Assembly: GCA_964400735.1 (NCBI GenBank)
Contig: CAYNVQ010000007.1
Location: 1 to 64,000, forward strand
Source of the DNA: CAYNVQ01 sp964400735
GTDB lineage: Bacteria; Acidobacteriota; Aminicenantia; Aminicenantales; Aminicenantaceae
Direction: 5' to 3'
DNA length: 64,000 nucleotides
Position numbers and translations under genes: made by a program. The notes under the pieces are model-generated. The model saw only the letters and a list, made by a program, of their open reading frames with translations, did not search any database and was not told where the DNA came from. This document shows, one piece after another, positions 1 through 9,646 of this stretch (within the stretch, counting starts at the first letter, position 1; each line of letters opens with the position of its first letter).

Positions 1-157
1 TAATCTATCACACAATAGACACCCAGTGGAGGTGCATCATCATGTTACCTTTTGCTGACAACAGCCGGCACCTTTTCAGGCATCGATCAATATAAATTAC
101 ACGAAGATTATGACACCGGAGAGTTTCTATAGATTTTGGATAAATGAAAGCCCCACC

Positions 158-3100
158 TTATAGGGCCGTTAAGCGGGCTTTGACATCATCGACTTCGGGA
201 AGGCCGGGGTCGGCGTTTTTCCACAGGTCGAGGAACCGCTCGTAATTCCTCTTTGCCTCCCCCTTTTTCCCCACTTCCTCGTATATCTTCCCCAGCATGT
301 AAAAGCTTCGGGCATATATGTCGCCGTAGTTTAAGCGGCCCCAGGTCAACGTGGTTATCAGCTCAAATTCTTCCGCGGCTCGCTCCAAATTTCCGGCCTC
401 GTAATATGCCCGGGCTAAAGCATCGACGGCTGACGCATAATTTCCAAAGTGAATTCCCGTGAACAAAGCCTTAAGCTGCTCGAGATATTCGATCGCCAAC
501 TCAAGATTACCTCTCTCGAACTCGATGACTCCTAACTTCTTCAGCAAGTTTCTTCTGTGTACTATGCGATAATAACCTAATTTTTTCTCCTGCATTTCCC
601 CAACTATTCTTGTCTCTTCGATGTTCTTTTCTGCTTTATCCCAGAAGTGCAGCTTGGTATAGGCCAAAAAATCAAGTGAGCCCTGAAATGACAGGGCCAG
701 CTCCCTGGCTCTCTCCAAATTTCCCTGCTTCAAAAACAAACTCACCAAATCTCTGTTTGTGGCCGCAATTTCCTTAGGTTCTGGCCATATTTCCTTGGCC
801 AGCTCGAGCTGGGCAATAGCATCTTCAAACCGCCCCTGCAATACATAAAGATCGATCAAGTTTTCCATTCCTACCCAAACAAAGTTCTTATTTTCATTCT
901 CCAACAGTTTCCGGTATTCTTCCTCGGCTGCGGCAAAATCCTCCTGGAAAAGAAGAATATGTCCCCTCTTCATACACTGCTGATAACTTGTCGGACTGGC
1001 ATAGAAAAAATCCTCCCATTCCGAAAGCGCCTCATCGAATCTCCTCTCTGCAACATATGGGTCTGGGAGGAAACAATGCAACATCCAGGACTCGGGATAT
1101 TTCTCTAAACCGAGCTCGATGAATTCTTTCGATTTATCCATCATGCCCCAATTAAAATACATCTGCCCAAGATTCAAATATGTGTGGGGCGAAGCCGTAT
1201 TGTTCCTGATCAAAACTTCATAGCACTCGAGGGCCTTTTCGTATTCCTCATTCCCAAAATAACTGTTACCTAATCGATCATTTCCCAAGGGGTCTTCAGG
1301 GTAATGTTCCACTAACTGCTCCAGTATTTTCCGTTTTCCGGCCCCAAAATAAATTTGGTCCCCGTGAAAAGCCTCGATGAGAAGACGTTCTCTTTCGGTA
1401 ACATGGCCTTTTTGTGCCGCTTCATAGGCTTTTTGGTTGGCCTCTATGAACCTTGGCTTCGCTTCATTTTGCCAATCAAGCAGACCGAGCTCTCCCGCAA
1501 AAAATATTGCCCGTGAACGCCACCAGTAGGCCATAGCAAAATCAGGATCGATGGCCACGGCTTCCCCTAACAATTTTTCGGTTTGGAGAGGATCGGTATT
1601 GTTGGAAGCTTTAAGGGCATCCACATACAGCTGAAGCGCTCGTTCATTATTGGTGGTCACATCACCAATGCGCTCATCGAAATCATCGGCAATCTGTTCT
1701 TCGGTCAGGTTAAAATATGGCTTGACTTTCAGGGTCAGGGAATCCACCATGTCATAGAAACTTTCCTCTCCCTTACCCTCAGCATTTATGGAAGCGATCG
1801 CGTTCATTGTCCTCGTATCCTTGATCGTTGCCAGAATACGGAAATTTTCACCAGCTTTAATCAAGGAAGCCTGGATGATATGAGTAGCCCTGGCTTCTTC
1901 CGCTAAATCTTTGAGGTCATCCTCGGTGTAATTTTGGGCCTCTAAAAGACCTGCTTTCGTCAAAACACTGTACACACGGCTGAAATCCAGGACATGAAGG
2001 TATTTGGACTGGATCATGTCGGTAATGAGTATTTCCTGGATGTTCTCCCTCCATATATCCAGGTTTGAATCTCCTGTGCTGTTTTTGACCGGAAGGATGG
2101 CCAGCGTAGGCCGCCCTGTATCCATGATGGCTGGCTGCTGGGGAGCGAGCAAGCGCCAGGCGACGATCCCGGCCACAACGACCGCCAGCGCAGCTATCGC
2201 TGGAATCAGAGCCTTCTTGAAGCTGAATTTTTCGGCCCCTGCAACCGTAATCCGCGGCATGATCTTCTGCACTATCCGCTCTTTCTCCGGAAGAGTCTTC
2301 TCTACATCAAGAAGCCCTGCAAGCAATTCTTCTGCTGTCTGAAAACGTCTCTCAGCGCTTTTTTCCATGCACCGTAGAATCAATCCGGCCATGTTCTCAG
2401 GCAGCTTAACGTTGAACTTTCTTGGATCAAGGGGCTCATCGCTCCTGTGCTTTAACGCGATGCTGAAGGCCGAATCGCCTGAAAAGGGCACCTGTCCTGT
2501 CACCATCTCGTACAGGATCACACCCAGGGCATAGATATCCGCCCTCTGATCCGCTGCCCTCCCCTCCACCTGTTCCGGGCTCATGTACTCGGGGGTACCG
2601 ATCACCATTCCTTCAATCGTCAGCCCTTTGCCTTCCACAGACCGGGCAATCCCGAAATCCATGATCTTGGCGTTTCCCTCCTTGTCGATCATGATGTTCT
2701 GGGGTTTGAGGTCCCTGTGCACAATGCCGAGACCATGTGCCTCTGCCAACCCGTCGGTCACCTGGATCGCTATGGCCAGCGCATTTCCCACACTCAGACT
2801 CCCCATCCTCTTGATGACACTCTTTAAGTCCTCACCCTCCACATACTCCATGGTTATGAACGTTGTCTGTCCGATCTCATTGATATCGAACATCCGGCAC
2901 ACGTTTTTGTGGGTGATCTTGCGGGCAAATTTCAGCTCGTTGGAAAAACGTTCGAGAACCGTTTTATTCGCCGCGATATCGGGCTTGAGGAGCTTGAGGG
3001 CGATATCCTCCTTGATCTTGGTATCGAATACTCTGTAGACATGGCCCATTCCCCCTTCACCCAGTTCTTCCTTCACTTCGTAACGGTCGGCAAAGGTGGC

Positions 3101-3259
3101 GCCTTCGAGCAACGTGCCTATCGGGGTTTGGAGAGTTTTGGTAAATGAGGCAGCATCTTTTTCACCTAAACCGAACTTTGTCCCGCACTTGCTGCAGAAA
3201 CGGGAATCGGATGGATGTTCGGTATGACATTCCGGACATCGGATGGGTTGATCGTTCAT
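158..3259 (-). CDS. Transmembrane Ser/Thr protein kinase with zinc ribbon and TPR sensor (kinase 1)
   Basis: 1033 aa. A zinc ribbon (C8, C11, C22, C25) precedes a PknB-type kinase domain at about 60-318 with glycine loop GEGGMG, catalytic-pocket K89, HRD at 181-183 and DFG at 201-203, so it should be an active cytoplasmic kinase. A hydrophobic segment near 350-370 is followed by a FlgO/CsgG-like domain (starts near TLAILPVKN) and many TPR repeats to the C-terminus, presumably periplasmic. It starts 2 bp after the stop of kinase 2 and is probably co-transcribed and translationally coupled; no clear Shine-Dalgarno is seen. Its sensor half resembles kinase 3 more than its neighbour kinase 2. The phosphorylation target and ligand are unknown. 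Confidence 0.9.
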   Translation of the reverse strand: MNDQPIRCPECHTEHPSDSRFCSKCGTKFGLGEKDAASFTKTLQTPIGTLLEGATFADRYEVKEELGEGGMGHVYRVFDTKIKEDIALKLLKPDIAANKTVLERFSNELKFARKITHKNVCRMFDINEIGQTTFITMEYVEGEDLKSVIKRMGSLSVGNALAIAIQVTDGLAEAHGLGIVHRDLKPQNIMIDKEGNAKIMDFGIARSVEGKGLTIEGMVIGTPEYMSPEQVEGRAADQRADIYALGVILYEMVTGQVPFSGDSAFSIALKHRSDEPLDPRKFNVKLPENMAGLILRCMEKSAERRFQTAEELLAGLLDVEKTLPEKERIVQKIMPRITVAGAEKFSFKKALIPAIAALAVVVAGIVAWRLLAPQQPAIMDTGRPTLAILPVKNSTGDSNLDIWRENIQEILITDMIQSKYLHVLDFSRVYSVLTKAGLLEAQNYTEDDLKDLAEEARATHIIQASLIKAGENFRILATIKDTRTMNAIASINAEGKGEESFYDMVDSLTLKVKPYFNLTEEQIADDFDERIGDVTTNNERALQLYVDALKASNNTDPLQTEKLLGEAVAIDPDFAMAYWWRSRAIFFAGELGLLDWQNEAKPRFIEANQKAYEAAQKGHVTERERLLIEAFHGDQIYFGAGKRKILEQLVEHYPEDPLGNDRLGNSYFGNEEYEKALECYEVLIRNNTASPHTYLNLGQMYFNWGMMDKSKEFIELGLEKYPESWMLHCFLPDPYVAERRFDEALSEWEDFFYASPTSYQQCMKRGHILLFQEDFAAAEEEYRKLLENENKNFVWVGMENLIDLYVLQGRFEDAIAQLELAKEIWPEPKEIAATNRDLVSLFLKQGNLERARELALSFQGSLDFLAYTKLHFWDKAEKNIEETRIVGEMQEKKLGYYRIVHRRNLLKKLGVIEFERGNLELAIEYLEQLKALFTGIHFGNYASAVDALARAYYEAGNLERAAEEFELITTLTWGRLNYGDIYARSFYMLGKIYEEVGKKGEAKRNYERFLDLWKNADPGLPEVDDVKARLTAL

Positions 3260-3261
3260 TT

Positions 3262-6200
3262 TTATAAAGCTTTTAGCCGGGCGAGGGCGTCGTCGACTTC
3301 AGGAAGGCCGGGGTAGGCGTTTTTCCACAGGTCGAGGAACCGCTCGTAATTCCTCTTTGCCTCCCTCTTTTTCCCCATCTCCTCATAGATTTTCCCGAGC
3401 ATGTAAAAACTCTTGGCATAAATGTCCCCATGGCTTCCCCGGCCGTAGGTCATCATCCCGATCGATTCGCACTCTTCCCTGGCTTTATCCCAATCACCCT
3501 TCTCAAAATAGGCTAGCGCTAAAGGTTCAACGATATAGGCAAGATCTATATCATGAAGGCTCATGAATAGAGATTTTGCATGCTGTAAATGCTCGATGGC
3601 CAGGTCATAATTGCCTTTCGCGATCTCGATCAACCCCCTCAGTCTCAAAGAAAGCCTCTTCCCACGTCTTGCACCTAAAGGTACTAAATTTTTCATTTCT
3701 TCAGGCCAATCCTGACTGCGATGCTCTTCCATTCTTTTCTCATACATCTCATCCATAGCCTCCGCAATTTCTTCAACCTTTTGCCACTGCTGCGTTTCAA
3801 CATAGATTTCGCCAAGCAACCGGAGCTTTGAAATACCATCCCTCAAGTTTTCACTCAATCTTAAGGCCTCTTCATAGTTGCCTTTCACAATATGTGCGTA
3901 TCTTTCTTCTTGTCTTATTCGATTATCACTTTCCTCTCGCTGCACGGCATCATCTGCAAGCGCTAAAATGTCATCAAACCGTCCTTGTATTTTATACACA
4001 TCGATCAGACACCGTATGCCTGTTAGGCGCTTCGACCTTGAATCACTTTCTAGCAGTTTCCGGTATTCCTCCTCAGCCCGGATAAAATTCTCCATGAAGT
4101 AGTAGACATCTCCTGTAATCCCAAAGCTCGTAAAAACGATTGGATCGAGCTCATAACCCTTTCTGCACCACATAAGAGCCGTATCATAGTCGTGCTCCAT
4201 AATATAAGTATAAGCCATTGCGCTATAGTTCTGGGGATTATCGGGAAATTTCTCTATACTGATCTCGCTTATTCTTCTCGCTTCCTCATACAATCCCTGT
4301 GCTCGATAGATTTGTGCCAGCCAGGCATAATTAAGCTGGCTATTCGAATTGTTCCTGATGAGCAGCTCATAATGTTTTTTTGCCTGTTCATATTCTTCTT
4401 GCTGACCAAAGAATGTGCCAAGCATCGCATTTGCTCTCTCATCATCAGGATATAACTCCAACAATTTATATAAAGCATTGAATTGCTTATCTAATCTCCC
4501 ATATGATCCTTCGATGTAAAGGCGCTCTCTTTCTGAAGGAGGCCTGCGCTTTGCAGCCTCCACCATTTTTTCCCTATATTCATAAAATTTTTCCCAGTAT
4601 TCCTCTTTAGAATCTACCTCAAGTGCCATTCTGTTATAAGTGCCACTTAACATACGGTAAGCCATGGCAAAATCCGGATCTAGTGCAACAGCATTTTCAA
4701 ATGATTCTATGGCTTTACTAAAATCCCGGCTGTTCTGAGCTTTGAGGCCCTCTGTATAAAAATAGATGGCCCGAGGATTATTGGATCTAGTGTCGGCAAT
4801 ATCCTCATCCAAGTCATCGGCGATTTCTTCATCGGTGATATTGAAGTGCGGCTTGAGTTTTTTGGTTAAGCTATCCACTATGGCCAAAGGGGCATTCTCA
4901 CCGACGCCATCCGCACGTTCTGCAGCAATAATGTTTAATGTCCTGGCATCCTGAAGCACAACATCCACACGATAATTATCACCTAATTTAACGTAGGTCC
5001 CCTTGAGGATGTGAGAAGCCACGGCTTCCCTAACAATATCCTTAAGGTTTTCTTGAGTGAAGCTGTCAGATTCTAAAAGTTTCATCTTGTCAAGGACACT
5101 GTAAATCTTGCTTTCATCCACCACCTCGATATACTTCGACTGCATAAGGTCATTTGTTAACATACTCGAGAAAGTGCTCCGCATATAATCCAGTTCCTTA
5201 TCACCGGAGTTGTTCTGAAAAGGGATAACAGCGACTCTCAATCTGTCCGGTGATGTGGGAATGGCTTTTTGCGAAGGGGTTATAAGGCGCCAGGTGATGA
5301 TTCCTGCTACGACGACCACCACCGCAGCTATAGCTGGAATTAGGGCCTTATTGAGACTGAATTTTTTAGCTCGTGCAACAGCGATCCGCGGCATGATCTT
5401 CTGAGCCACCCGCTCCTTTTCCGGCAGCGTCTCCTCCACCGCCATCAGCACAGCCAAAAGCTCCTCGGCACTCTGGTAGCGTCTGTTCTTGTCCTTTTCC
5501 ATGCATCGGAGGATGGCCCGTGTCATCCCCTCAGGAAGCTGCGGGTTAAGCTGTTGCGGATCCCTCGGCTCTTCACTTTTGTGCTTCAGCGCCACACTGA
5601 ATGCCGTATCCCCGGAAAACGGCAGCTTTCCTGTCACCATCTCGTACAGGATCACACCCAGGGAATAGATATCCGAGCGCTGGTCGGCCTTTTTTCCCTC
5701 CACCTGCTCCGGGCTCATGTAATCCGGCGTTCCGATAACCATCCCCTCTACGGTCATGCCTTTGCCTTCCACCGATCGTGCTATACCGAAGTCCATGATC
5801 TTGGCGTTTCCCTCCTTGTCGATCATGATGTTCTGGGGCTTTAGATCCCTGTGCACGATGCCCAAACTATGAGCCTCTGCCAGCCCATCTGTCACCTGCA
5901 GAGCAATGCTCAGCACATTCCCCAGCTTGAGCTTTCCCATCCTCTTGACCACACTCTTGAGGGTCTCCCCTTCTACATACTCCATGGTGATGAAGTGCAT
6001 GCCGCCAGCTTCGTTGATGTCGTGCATGCGACAGACATTCTTGTGGGTGATTCGGCGTGCAAACTTCAGCTCGTTGCTGAAGCGTGTGATAATATCCTTG
6101 TGGGCGGCCACCTCGGGCTTGAGCACCTTGAGGGCCACATCTTCCTGGATCTTGATGTCGAACACCTTGTAGACAAATCCCATCCCTCCTTTGCCGAGCT

Positions 6201-6393
6201 CTTCGACGATGTGGTAACGCTCGGCCAAGGTTTTGCCTATGGCCAATTTTTCCCCTGGAGTGAGCATGGTCTTCGTAAAAGATGCGGACTCCTGCTGTCC
6301 AAGTCCAAACCGGGTCCCGCACTTGTTGCAGAACACCGAATCAGACGGATTCTTCGTCTTGCACTCAGGACATTCTACAAGATGGTTTTCCAC
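3262..6393 (-). CDS. Transmembrane Ser/Thr protein kinase with zinc ribbon and TPR sensor (kinase 2)
   Basis: 1043 aa with the same layout as kinase 1: zinc ribbon (C8, C11, C22, C25), kinase domain 60-318 (glycine loop GKGGMG, K89, HRD 181-183, DFG 201-203, GTPDYMSPEQ activation segment), membrane helix about 350-370, FlgO/CsgG-like domain about 383-485, then TPR repeats. The start is GTG at 6393, aligned with the ATG of kinase 3, with GAGG upstream. The kinase half is almost the same as kinase 3 (12133-15219), but the sensor half is clearly diverged from both kinases 1 and 3, suggesting domain exchange. It follows TBDR 1 and precedes kinase 1. Confidence 0.9.
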   Translation of the reverse strand: MENHLVECPECKTKNPSDSVFCNKCGTRFGLGQQESASFTKTMLTPGEKLAIGKTLAERYHIVEELGKGGMGFVYKVFDIKIQEDVALKVLKPEVAAHKDIITRFSNELKFARRITHKNVCRMHDINEAGGMHFITMEYVEGETLKSVVKRMGKLKLGNVLSIALQVTDGLAEAHSLGIVHRDLKPQNIMIDKEGNAKIMDFGIARSVEGKGMTVEGMVIGTPDYMSPEQVEGKKADQRSDIYSLGVILYEMVTGKLPFSGDTAFSVALKHKSEEPRDPQQLNPQLPEGMTRAILRCMEKDKNRRYQSAEELLAVLMAVEETLPEKERVAQKIMPRIAVARAKKFSLNKALIPAIAAVVVVVAGIITWRLITPSQKAIPTSPDRLRVAVIPFQNNSGDKELDYMRSTFSSMLTNDLMQSKYIEVVDESKIYSVLDKMKLLESDSFTQENLKDIVREAVASHILKGTYVKLGDNYRVDVVLQDARTLNIIAAERADGVGENAPLAIVDSLTKKLKPHFNITDEEIADDLDEDIADTRSNNPRAIYFYTEGLKAQNSRDFSKAIESFENAVALDPDFAMAYRMLSGTYNRMALEVDSKEEYWEKFYEYREKMVEAAKRRPPSERERLYIEGSYGRLDKQFNALYKLLELYPDDERANAMLGTFFGQQEEYEQAKKHYELLIRNNSNSQLNYAWLAQIYRAQGLYEEARRISEISIEKFPDNPQNYSAMAYTYIMEHDYDTALMWCRKGYELDPIVFTSFGITGDVYYFMENFIRAEEEYRKLLESDSRSKRLTGIRCLIDVYKIQGRFDDILALADDAVQREESDNRIRQEERYAHIVKGNYEEALRLSENLRDGISKLRLLGEIYVETQQWQKVEEIAEAMDEMYEKRMEEHRSQDWPEEMKNLVPLGARRGKRLSLRLRGLIEIAKGNYDLAIEHLQHAKSLFMSLHDIDLAYIVEPLALAYFEKGDWDKAREECESIGMMTYGRGSHGDIYAKSFYMLGKIYEEMGKKREAKRNYERFLDLWKNAYPGLPEVDDALARLKAL

Positions 6394-6453
6394 TCTATGC
6401 CTCTTTTCCTATCGTCAACCCCCCTTCGCCGATTCCCCCATTTTATCCTGCCC

Positions 6454-6527
6454 TTGCGAGGCCTGAAGGAGTGAAGCAATCGCTGTGGTTGCCACACTCC
6501 TGCCGGCTGCTTGCAAAGATATGTCAC
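6454..6527. repeat. Degenerate dispersed inverted repeat (GAAGCAATC type)
   Basis: Imperfect inverted repeat with left arm TTGCGAGG...GAAGCAATC and right arm GTTGCC...CTTGCAA, resembling the widespread bacterial element built around TTGCGAGG and GAAGCAATC. It lies between the TBDR 1 stop and the kinase 2 start. The matching gap in the sister cassette (15220-15294) lacks it and is about 60 bp shorter, so it looks like an insertion after duplication. Confidence 0.5.
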
Positions 6528-6529
6528 AA

Positions 6530-9346
6530 TCAGAACCGATACCTCACTCCCAGGCGGATAACACGAGGATTGAGGATTTGACCGATCTGGCCATAATATG
6601 CGTTATGAAGCGCAGCCATCCGATGCAAAGCATGACCGAAGTTAAAAATATTGAAAGCATCGACCTGAACCGTGAACCTTCCGTATCGCCCGAATAAAAA
6701 ATCTTTGGATAGGCCGAGGTCTACGTTGTAAAAGTTAGGTAAACGGGAACCTCCTAATTTCTCGACAAGAATAGGAGTATAATATCCCCATCCTTTTACT
6801 CCTCTCTCAGGAGTATATGCGGAGATCCATTCTGTCATGCCCTTTCCTTCTCGGGCATACGCAAACCCCGAAAAATTGATCCCCCAGGGAAGCTGATACA
6901 AAAAATTGATCTTGGCTATCCATCTTGGTTCAATGAAATAATCTGTCCCATTGAAATACTCGATGTTCGTAGGATCGGTGTAGCTCCCCTCTCCGTAATG
7001 CTGTTTGGCTTGCTGTATGGTAAATGAGGCGTTCAGCATCCAACTGTGGCTGAGACGTTTGGTGGCTATGATCTCTATTCCTGTATAGTTTTGTGACCAG
7101 CCAGGCAATCCTTCAAGTATTTCATTTGGCAGTTCATTTCGATGTGTTTTCGGTGCCCAGTATTCATAATTATAGGTTTTCCCATCGATAGTGATCGACC
7201 CTGGGATGGGATCCCCCCAGTCTTCCCGGTTGTCCTTCTGGCCGGTCTCGCGGTTAAAACGAAACCAATAATTCCAATTGTGCAATCTCCTCAGGGTTAA
7301 ATTGGCACTGACTGAGAAGTCTTTGAATATTTCTCTTTCCACACCGAACAGGAGTTCATCCATCAACCCCGTGGGGAGGTCCTCTGCGATCTCGTACGGG
7401 GACACCGGATTGGTGGGATCGAAGGGATTGAATCCATCGTAGTAAATGAAACCACCGGGATAGCCTACTAGCTCATCGGTGGAAACGAGATCGTCCCCAT
7501 TTGGATCATTCCAATTATATATCAGAGTATTGCCTTCCGTTACAGATAAATAACCCGCCAGGTTATCCGGCCACAAACCGTATCTTGCTGCGTTGGCGCG
7601 AAGAATGGTTTTGCCGTCTCCTGTCAGGTCGTACGTCAGGCCGAACCGCGGCGCGAATGTCCACAGGATAACACCAGGATCGATACGGGGCAATGTGAAG
7701 GCCGGCATGGCCTCAGGGGCGATAGGATTGGCCGGGACCTCGATTTCATCGTTCCAAAAATTCTCCCTGTCGAGCCGCACTCCCAAGTTTAGAGTCAAAC
7801 GCCCCCGACTGTAGGCATCGTTGAAATAAAAGCTCAGTCTATCTCCCGTTCTATCGTATAAACTGCGCTGAAGGACCGCCTGATAGGGCACTCCGTCGCG
7901 ATATCTTCTCGTGACGCCTCCAGGCCAAGTGTATTCGCCCCAGTTAGGTGTCAAGCGGTATTCTGCCCCGAATTTGAACTCGTGATTGCCACCTAAGAAT
8001 CCTTCGAGGAAATAGTTGCCGTCGACCTGAGCATTATAACTAGGCGCGTAATCCCGCGAATAAATCGCAGTGCCAAATCGTGTGCCCCAGTATGAATCCC
8101 CGCCGGCCTGGGTGTCCATCCCTCCATTCGGATCCTGTCCAGTCCAACCCCAACTGTGAGCCAATTTCAGTGTCATCAAAAAGACATCTGAGAACATGCG
8201 CTCGTATTCCAGCTTCACTAAAGGGTTGCCGTTGCCAATTATATTGGAGGTGGCTTCAGGAGGTCTAAAAGGCCCGACACTAGGATTGAAAACCGTCTTA
8301 TCGTTGTAGATAAAAGCCAATTCTCCCCGGTCCTTGGGACTGATCTGAAAATTGAGCTTGGCATTGAAGCTTTCTATCTTGGAATCTTCGGGATAACCAT
8401 CGATGCTGAAGAGCCGGATGTCCTGGACGCCATATCCCAGCCAGAACCAGAGCTTATCCCTGAGTATTGGCCCGCCGACCTGGAACCCATAATCTGTGAG
8501 CTGGTTGATTTGGTCGCCAATATAGTCCAAGTCGATCAATTCCTGAGTCCGGTTGTCACTCTGGAGCTTGTCGTTCGTGAAGAAAAATCGCCCGAGGAAT
8601 TCGAATTTGTTCCCTCCCCTGCGCGTTACCATGTTGATGGCCACACCTGCTGTTTTTATGGACGGGTTCTGCCCGGAGGTCACAACCTGTATTTCTTCAA
8701 AGCTGTCAAAATCGTAAAATCGGGTCGATTCTCCCAGGCCAGTTGAAACATTGACTCCGTCCACACTGTAGTTGCTAAAATATGTTGTTGAGGTTCCTTT
8801 GGATGACCATGTTGATTGACGGGCAGAATCAATGCCTCCCACATTTTCTCCTTCGATGTATATTCCAGGAGTCTGTTTAAGGACAGCCCAGGGATCTCGA
8901 GATGTGGGAAGTTCCTGGAGCATCACTTCGGTCACGTTGAAGGCCGTACCGGTTTTTTTGGTGTCTACGATCGGCGATGTGGCCACGACCGTGACGTCTT
9001 CTTCGAGGGTCGCCTGTTCGAGAACCACAGGAAAGTCGAAATTGTTGCCCACGCGGATGATGATGTTCTCCTCGATGTAGGTCTTGAATCCGGAAAGCTC
9101 GCATTTGAGGGAGTAGGTGCCAGAAGGCAGGTTGAGGAACCGGAATATGCCGCCTGAAGAGGATATCATGGAACGGGTGCCATACAGCGGACAATCCAGA
9201 GTGACCGTCACGCCGGGGAGCGGCTCTTTATCCGCATCGGTCACCTTTCCACGGATATTTCCGTACTGCTCCTGGGCAAGGGAAATGCCAGAAATGAACA
9301 AACAGAATAAAAAGATAAAAAAAGGGATGGCTAAACATTTTTTCAT
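6530..9346 (-). CDS. TonB-dependent receptor, Oar-like (TBDR 1)
   Basis: 938 aa from the ATG at 9346, chosen over an upstream in-frame ATG because GGAGG lies just upstream and a clean signal peptide follows (MKKCLAIPFF to about ISLAQ). Order: signal peptide, carboxypeptidase-regulatory-like beta-sandwich (about 28-110), plug domain (DVTVVATSPIVDT onward to about 225), and a long outer-membrane barrel ending in aromatic F. These receptors import substrates using TonB energy; the substrate is unknown. An EF-hand-type calcium loop (DPNGDDLVSTDE) lies at 614-625. The gene sits between the HTH-TPR regulator and kinase 2 and has its own promoter with phased repeats. Confidence 0.92.
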   Translation of the reverse strand: MKKCLAIPFFIFLFCLFISGISLAQEQYGNIRGKVTDADKEPLPGVTVTLDCPLYGTRSMISSSGGIFRFLNLPSGTYSLKCELSGFKTYIEENIIIRVGNNFDFPVVLEQATLEEDVTVVATSPIVDTKKTGTAFNVTEVMLQELPTSRDPWAVLKQTPGIYIEGENVGGIDSARQSTWSSKGTSTTYFSNYSVDGVNVSTGLGESTRFYDFDSFEEIQVVTSGQNPSIKTAGVAINMVTRRGGNKFEFLGRFFFTNDKLQSDNRTQELIDLDYIGDQINQLTDYGFQVGGPILRDKLWFWLGYGVQDIRLFSIDGYPEDSKIESFNAKLNFQISPKDRGELAFIYNDKTVFNPSVGPFRPPEATSNIIGNGNPLVKLEYERMFSDVFLMTLKLAHSWGWTGQDPNGGMDTQAGGDSYWGTRFGTAIYSRDYAPSYNAQVDGNYFLEGFLGGNHEFKFGAEYRLTPNWGEYTWPGGVTRRYRDGVPYQAVLQRSLYDRTGDRLSFYFNDAYSRGRLTLNLGVRLDRENFWNDEIEVPANPIAPEAMPAFTLPRIDPGVILWTFAPRFGLTYDLTGDGKTILRANAARYGLWPDNLAGYLSVTEGNTLIYNWNDPNGDDLVSTDELVGYPGGFIYYDGFNPFDPTNPVSPYEIAEDLPTGLMDELLFGVEREIFKDFSVSANLTLRRLHNWNYWFRFNRETGQKDNREDWGDPIPGSITIDGKTYNYEYWAPKTHRNELPNEILEGLPGWSQNYTGIEIIATKRLSHSWMLNASFTIQQAKQHYGEGSYTDPTNIEYFNGTDYFIEPRWIAKINFLYQLPWGINFSGFAYAREGKGMTEWISAYTPERGVKGWGYYTPILVEKLGGSRLPNFYNVDLGLSKDFLFGRYGRFTVQVDAFNIFNFGHALHRMAALHNAYYGQIGQILNPRVIRLGVRYRF

Positions 9347-9383
9347 CCTACCCTCCTCCAAATACTCATTATCCTCATTTCCA

Positions 9384-9412
9384 AAATTATGCACCTAACC
9401 AAGATAAATCAA
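9384..9412 (-). promoter_or_regulatory. Predicted promoter of TBDR 1
   Basis: Minus-strand TTGATT (9407-9412), 17-bp spacer, TAATTT (9384-9389). Both hexamers and the spacing are kept at the sister receptor (18158-18186) although the spacer sequence differs, which supports function. It predicts a 5' leader of about 30 nt. Confidence 0.6.
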
Positions 9413-9422
9413 CCCAAATAGG

Positions 9423-9452
9423 ACAAATGTCGCTTTATTTCGCTTTTTTTCG
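9423..9452 (-). promoter_or_regulatory. Three phased 10-bp direct repeats upstream of TBDR 1 promoter
   Basis: On the minus strand the units read CGAAAAAAAG, CGAAATAAAG, CGACATTTGT, with CG at exactly 10-bp steps. The array begins 10 bp upstream of the -35 hexamer and the sister receptor has the same array at the same distance. The position and helical phasing suit an activator site; the upstream-encoded HTH protein is the obvious candidate, by inference only. Confidence 0.55.
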
Positions 9453-9461
9453 CTTGAAATC

Positions 9462-9475
9462 GGGCATAAATGCCC
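9462..9475. promoter_or_regulatory. Small palindrome GGGCA-N4-TGCCC upstream of TBDR 1
   Basis: A perfect 5-bp inverted repeat with a 4-nt centre (TAAA), 9 bp from the decamer array. At the sister locus (18236-18249) the arms are conserved and only the centre changes (GAAA), with the same 9-bp spacing. Confidence 0.45.
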
Positions 9476-9508
9476 CCAAAAGTACAGATTTTAGTCAAAT
9501 TAAGAAAG

Positions 9509-9532
9509 AAAGTGCTTGCTAGAAAGCACTTT
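9509..9532. terminator. Possible terminator hairpin after HTH-TPR regulator 1
   Basis: Perfect 8-bp inverted repeat AAAGTGCT / AGCACTTT with an 8-nt loop, followed on the minus strand by a T-rich run (CTTTCTTTCTT). It lies about 115 bp after the regulator stop. The stem is not conserved in the sister copy, so terminator function is uncertain. Confidence 0.3.
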
Positions 9533-9646
9533 ACATTGGACCGATTTGAAGCAATCTCCTAAAATTACATAGCTATCTACAGATTTAATGAAGGAATCCC
9601 TTCGTAATTCGCAACGATATGGGAGCTTCGCTAAGACAAAAAGAAG

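Noticed and set aside
1..157. Possible degenerate copy of the repeat family or a small gene
   Set aside because: Some resemblance to copy D (TTTCT...GGAT...ATGAAAG...CCCC) but too weak, and the only frames are under 20 codons.
5851..6474. Plus-strand open frame of 207 codons over the kinase 2 start
   Set aside because: Same antisense frame occurs over kinase 3 (14695-15279) because the kinase halves are near identical; it is a by-product of that conservation.
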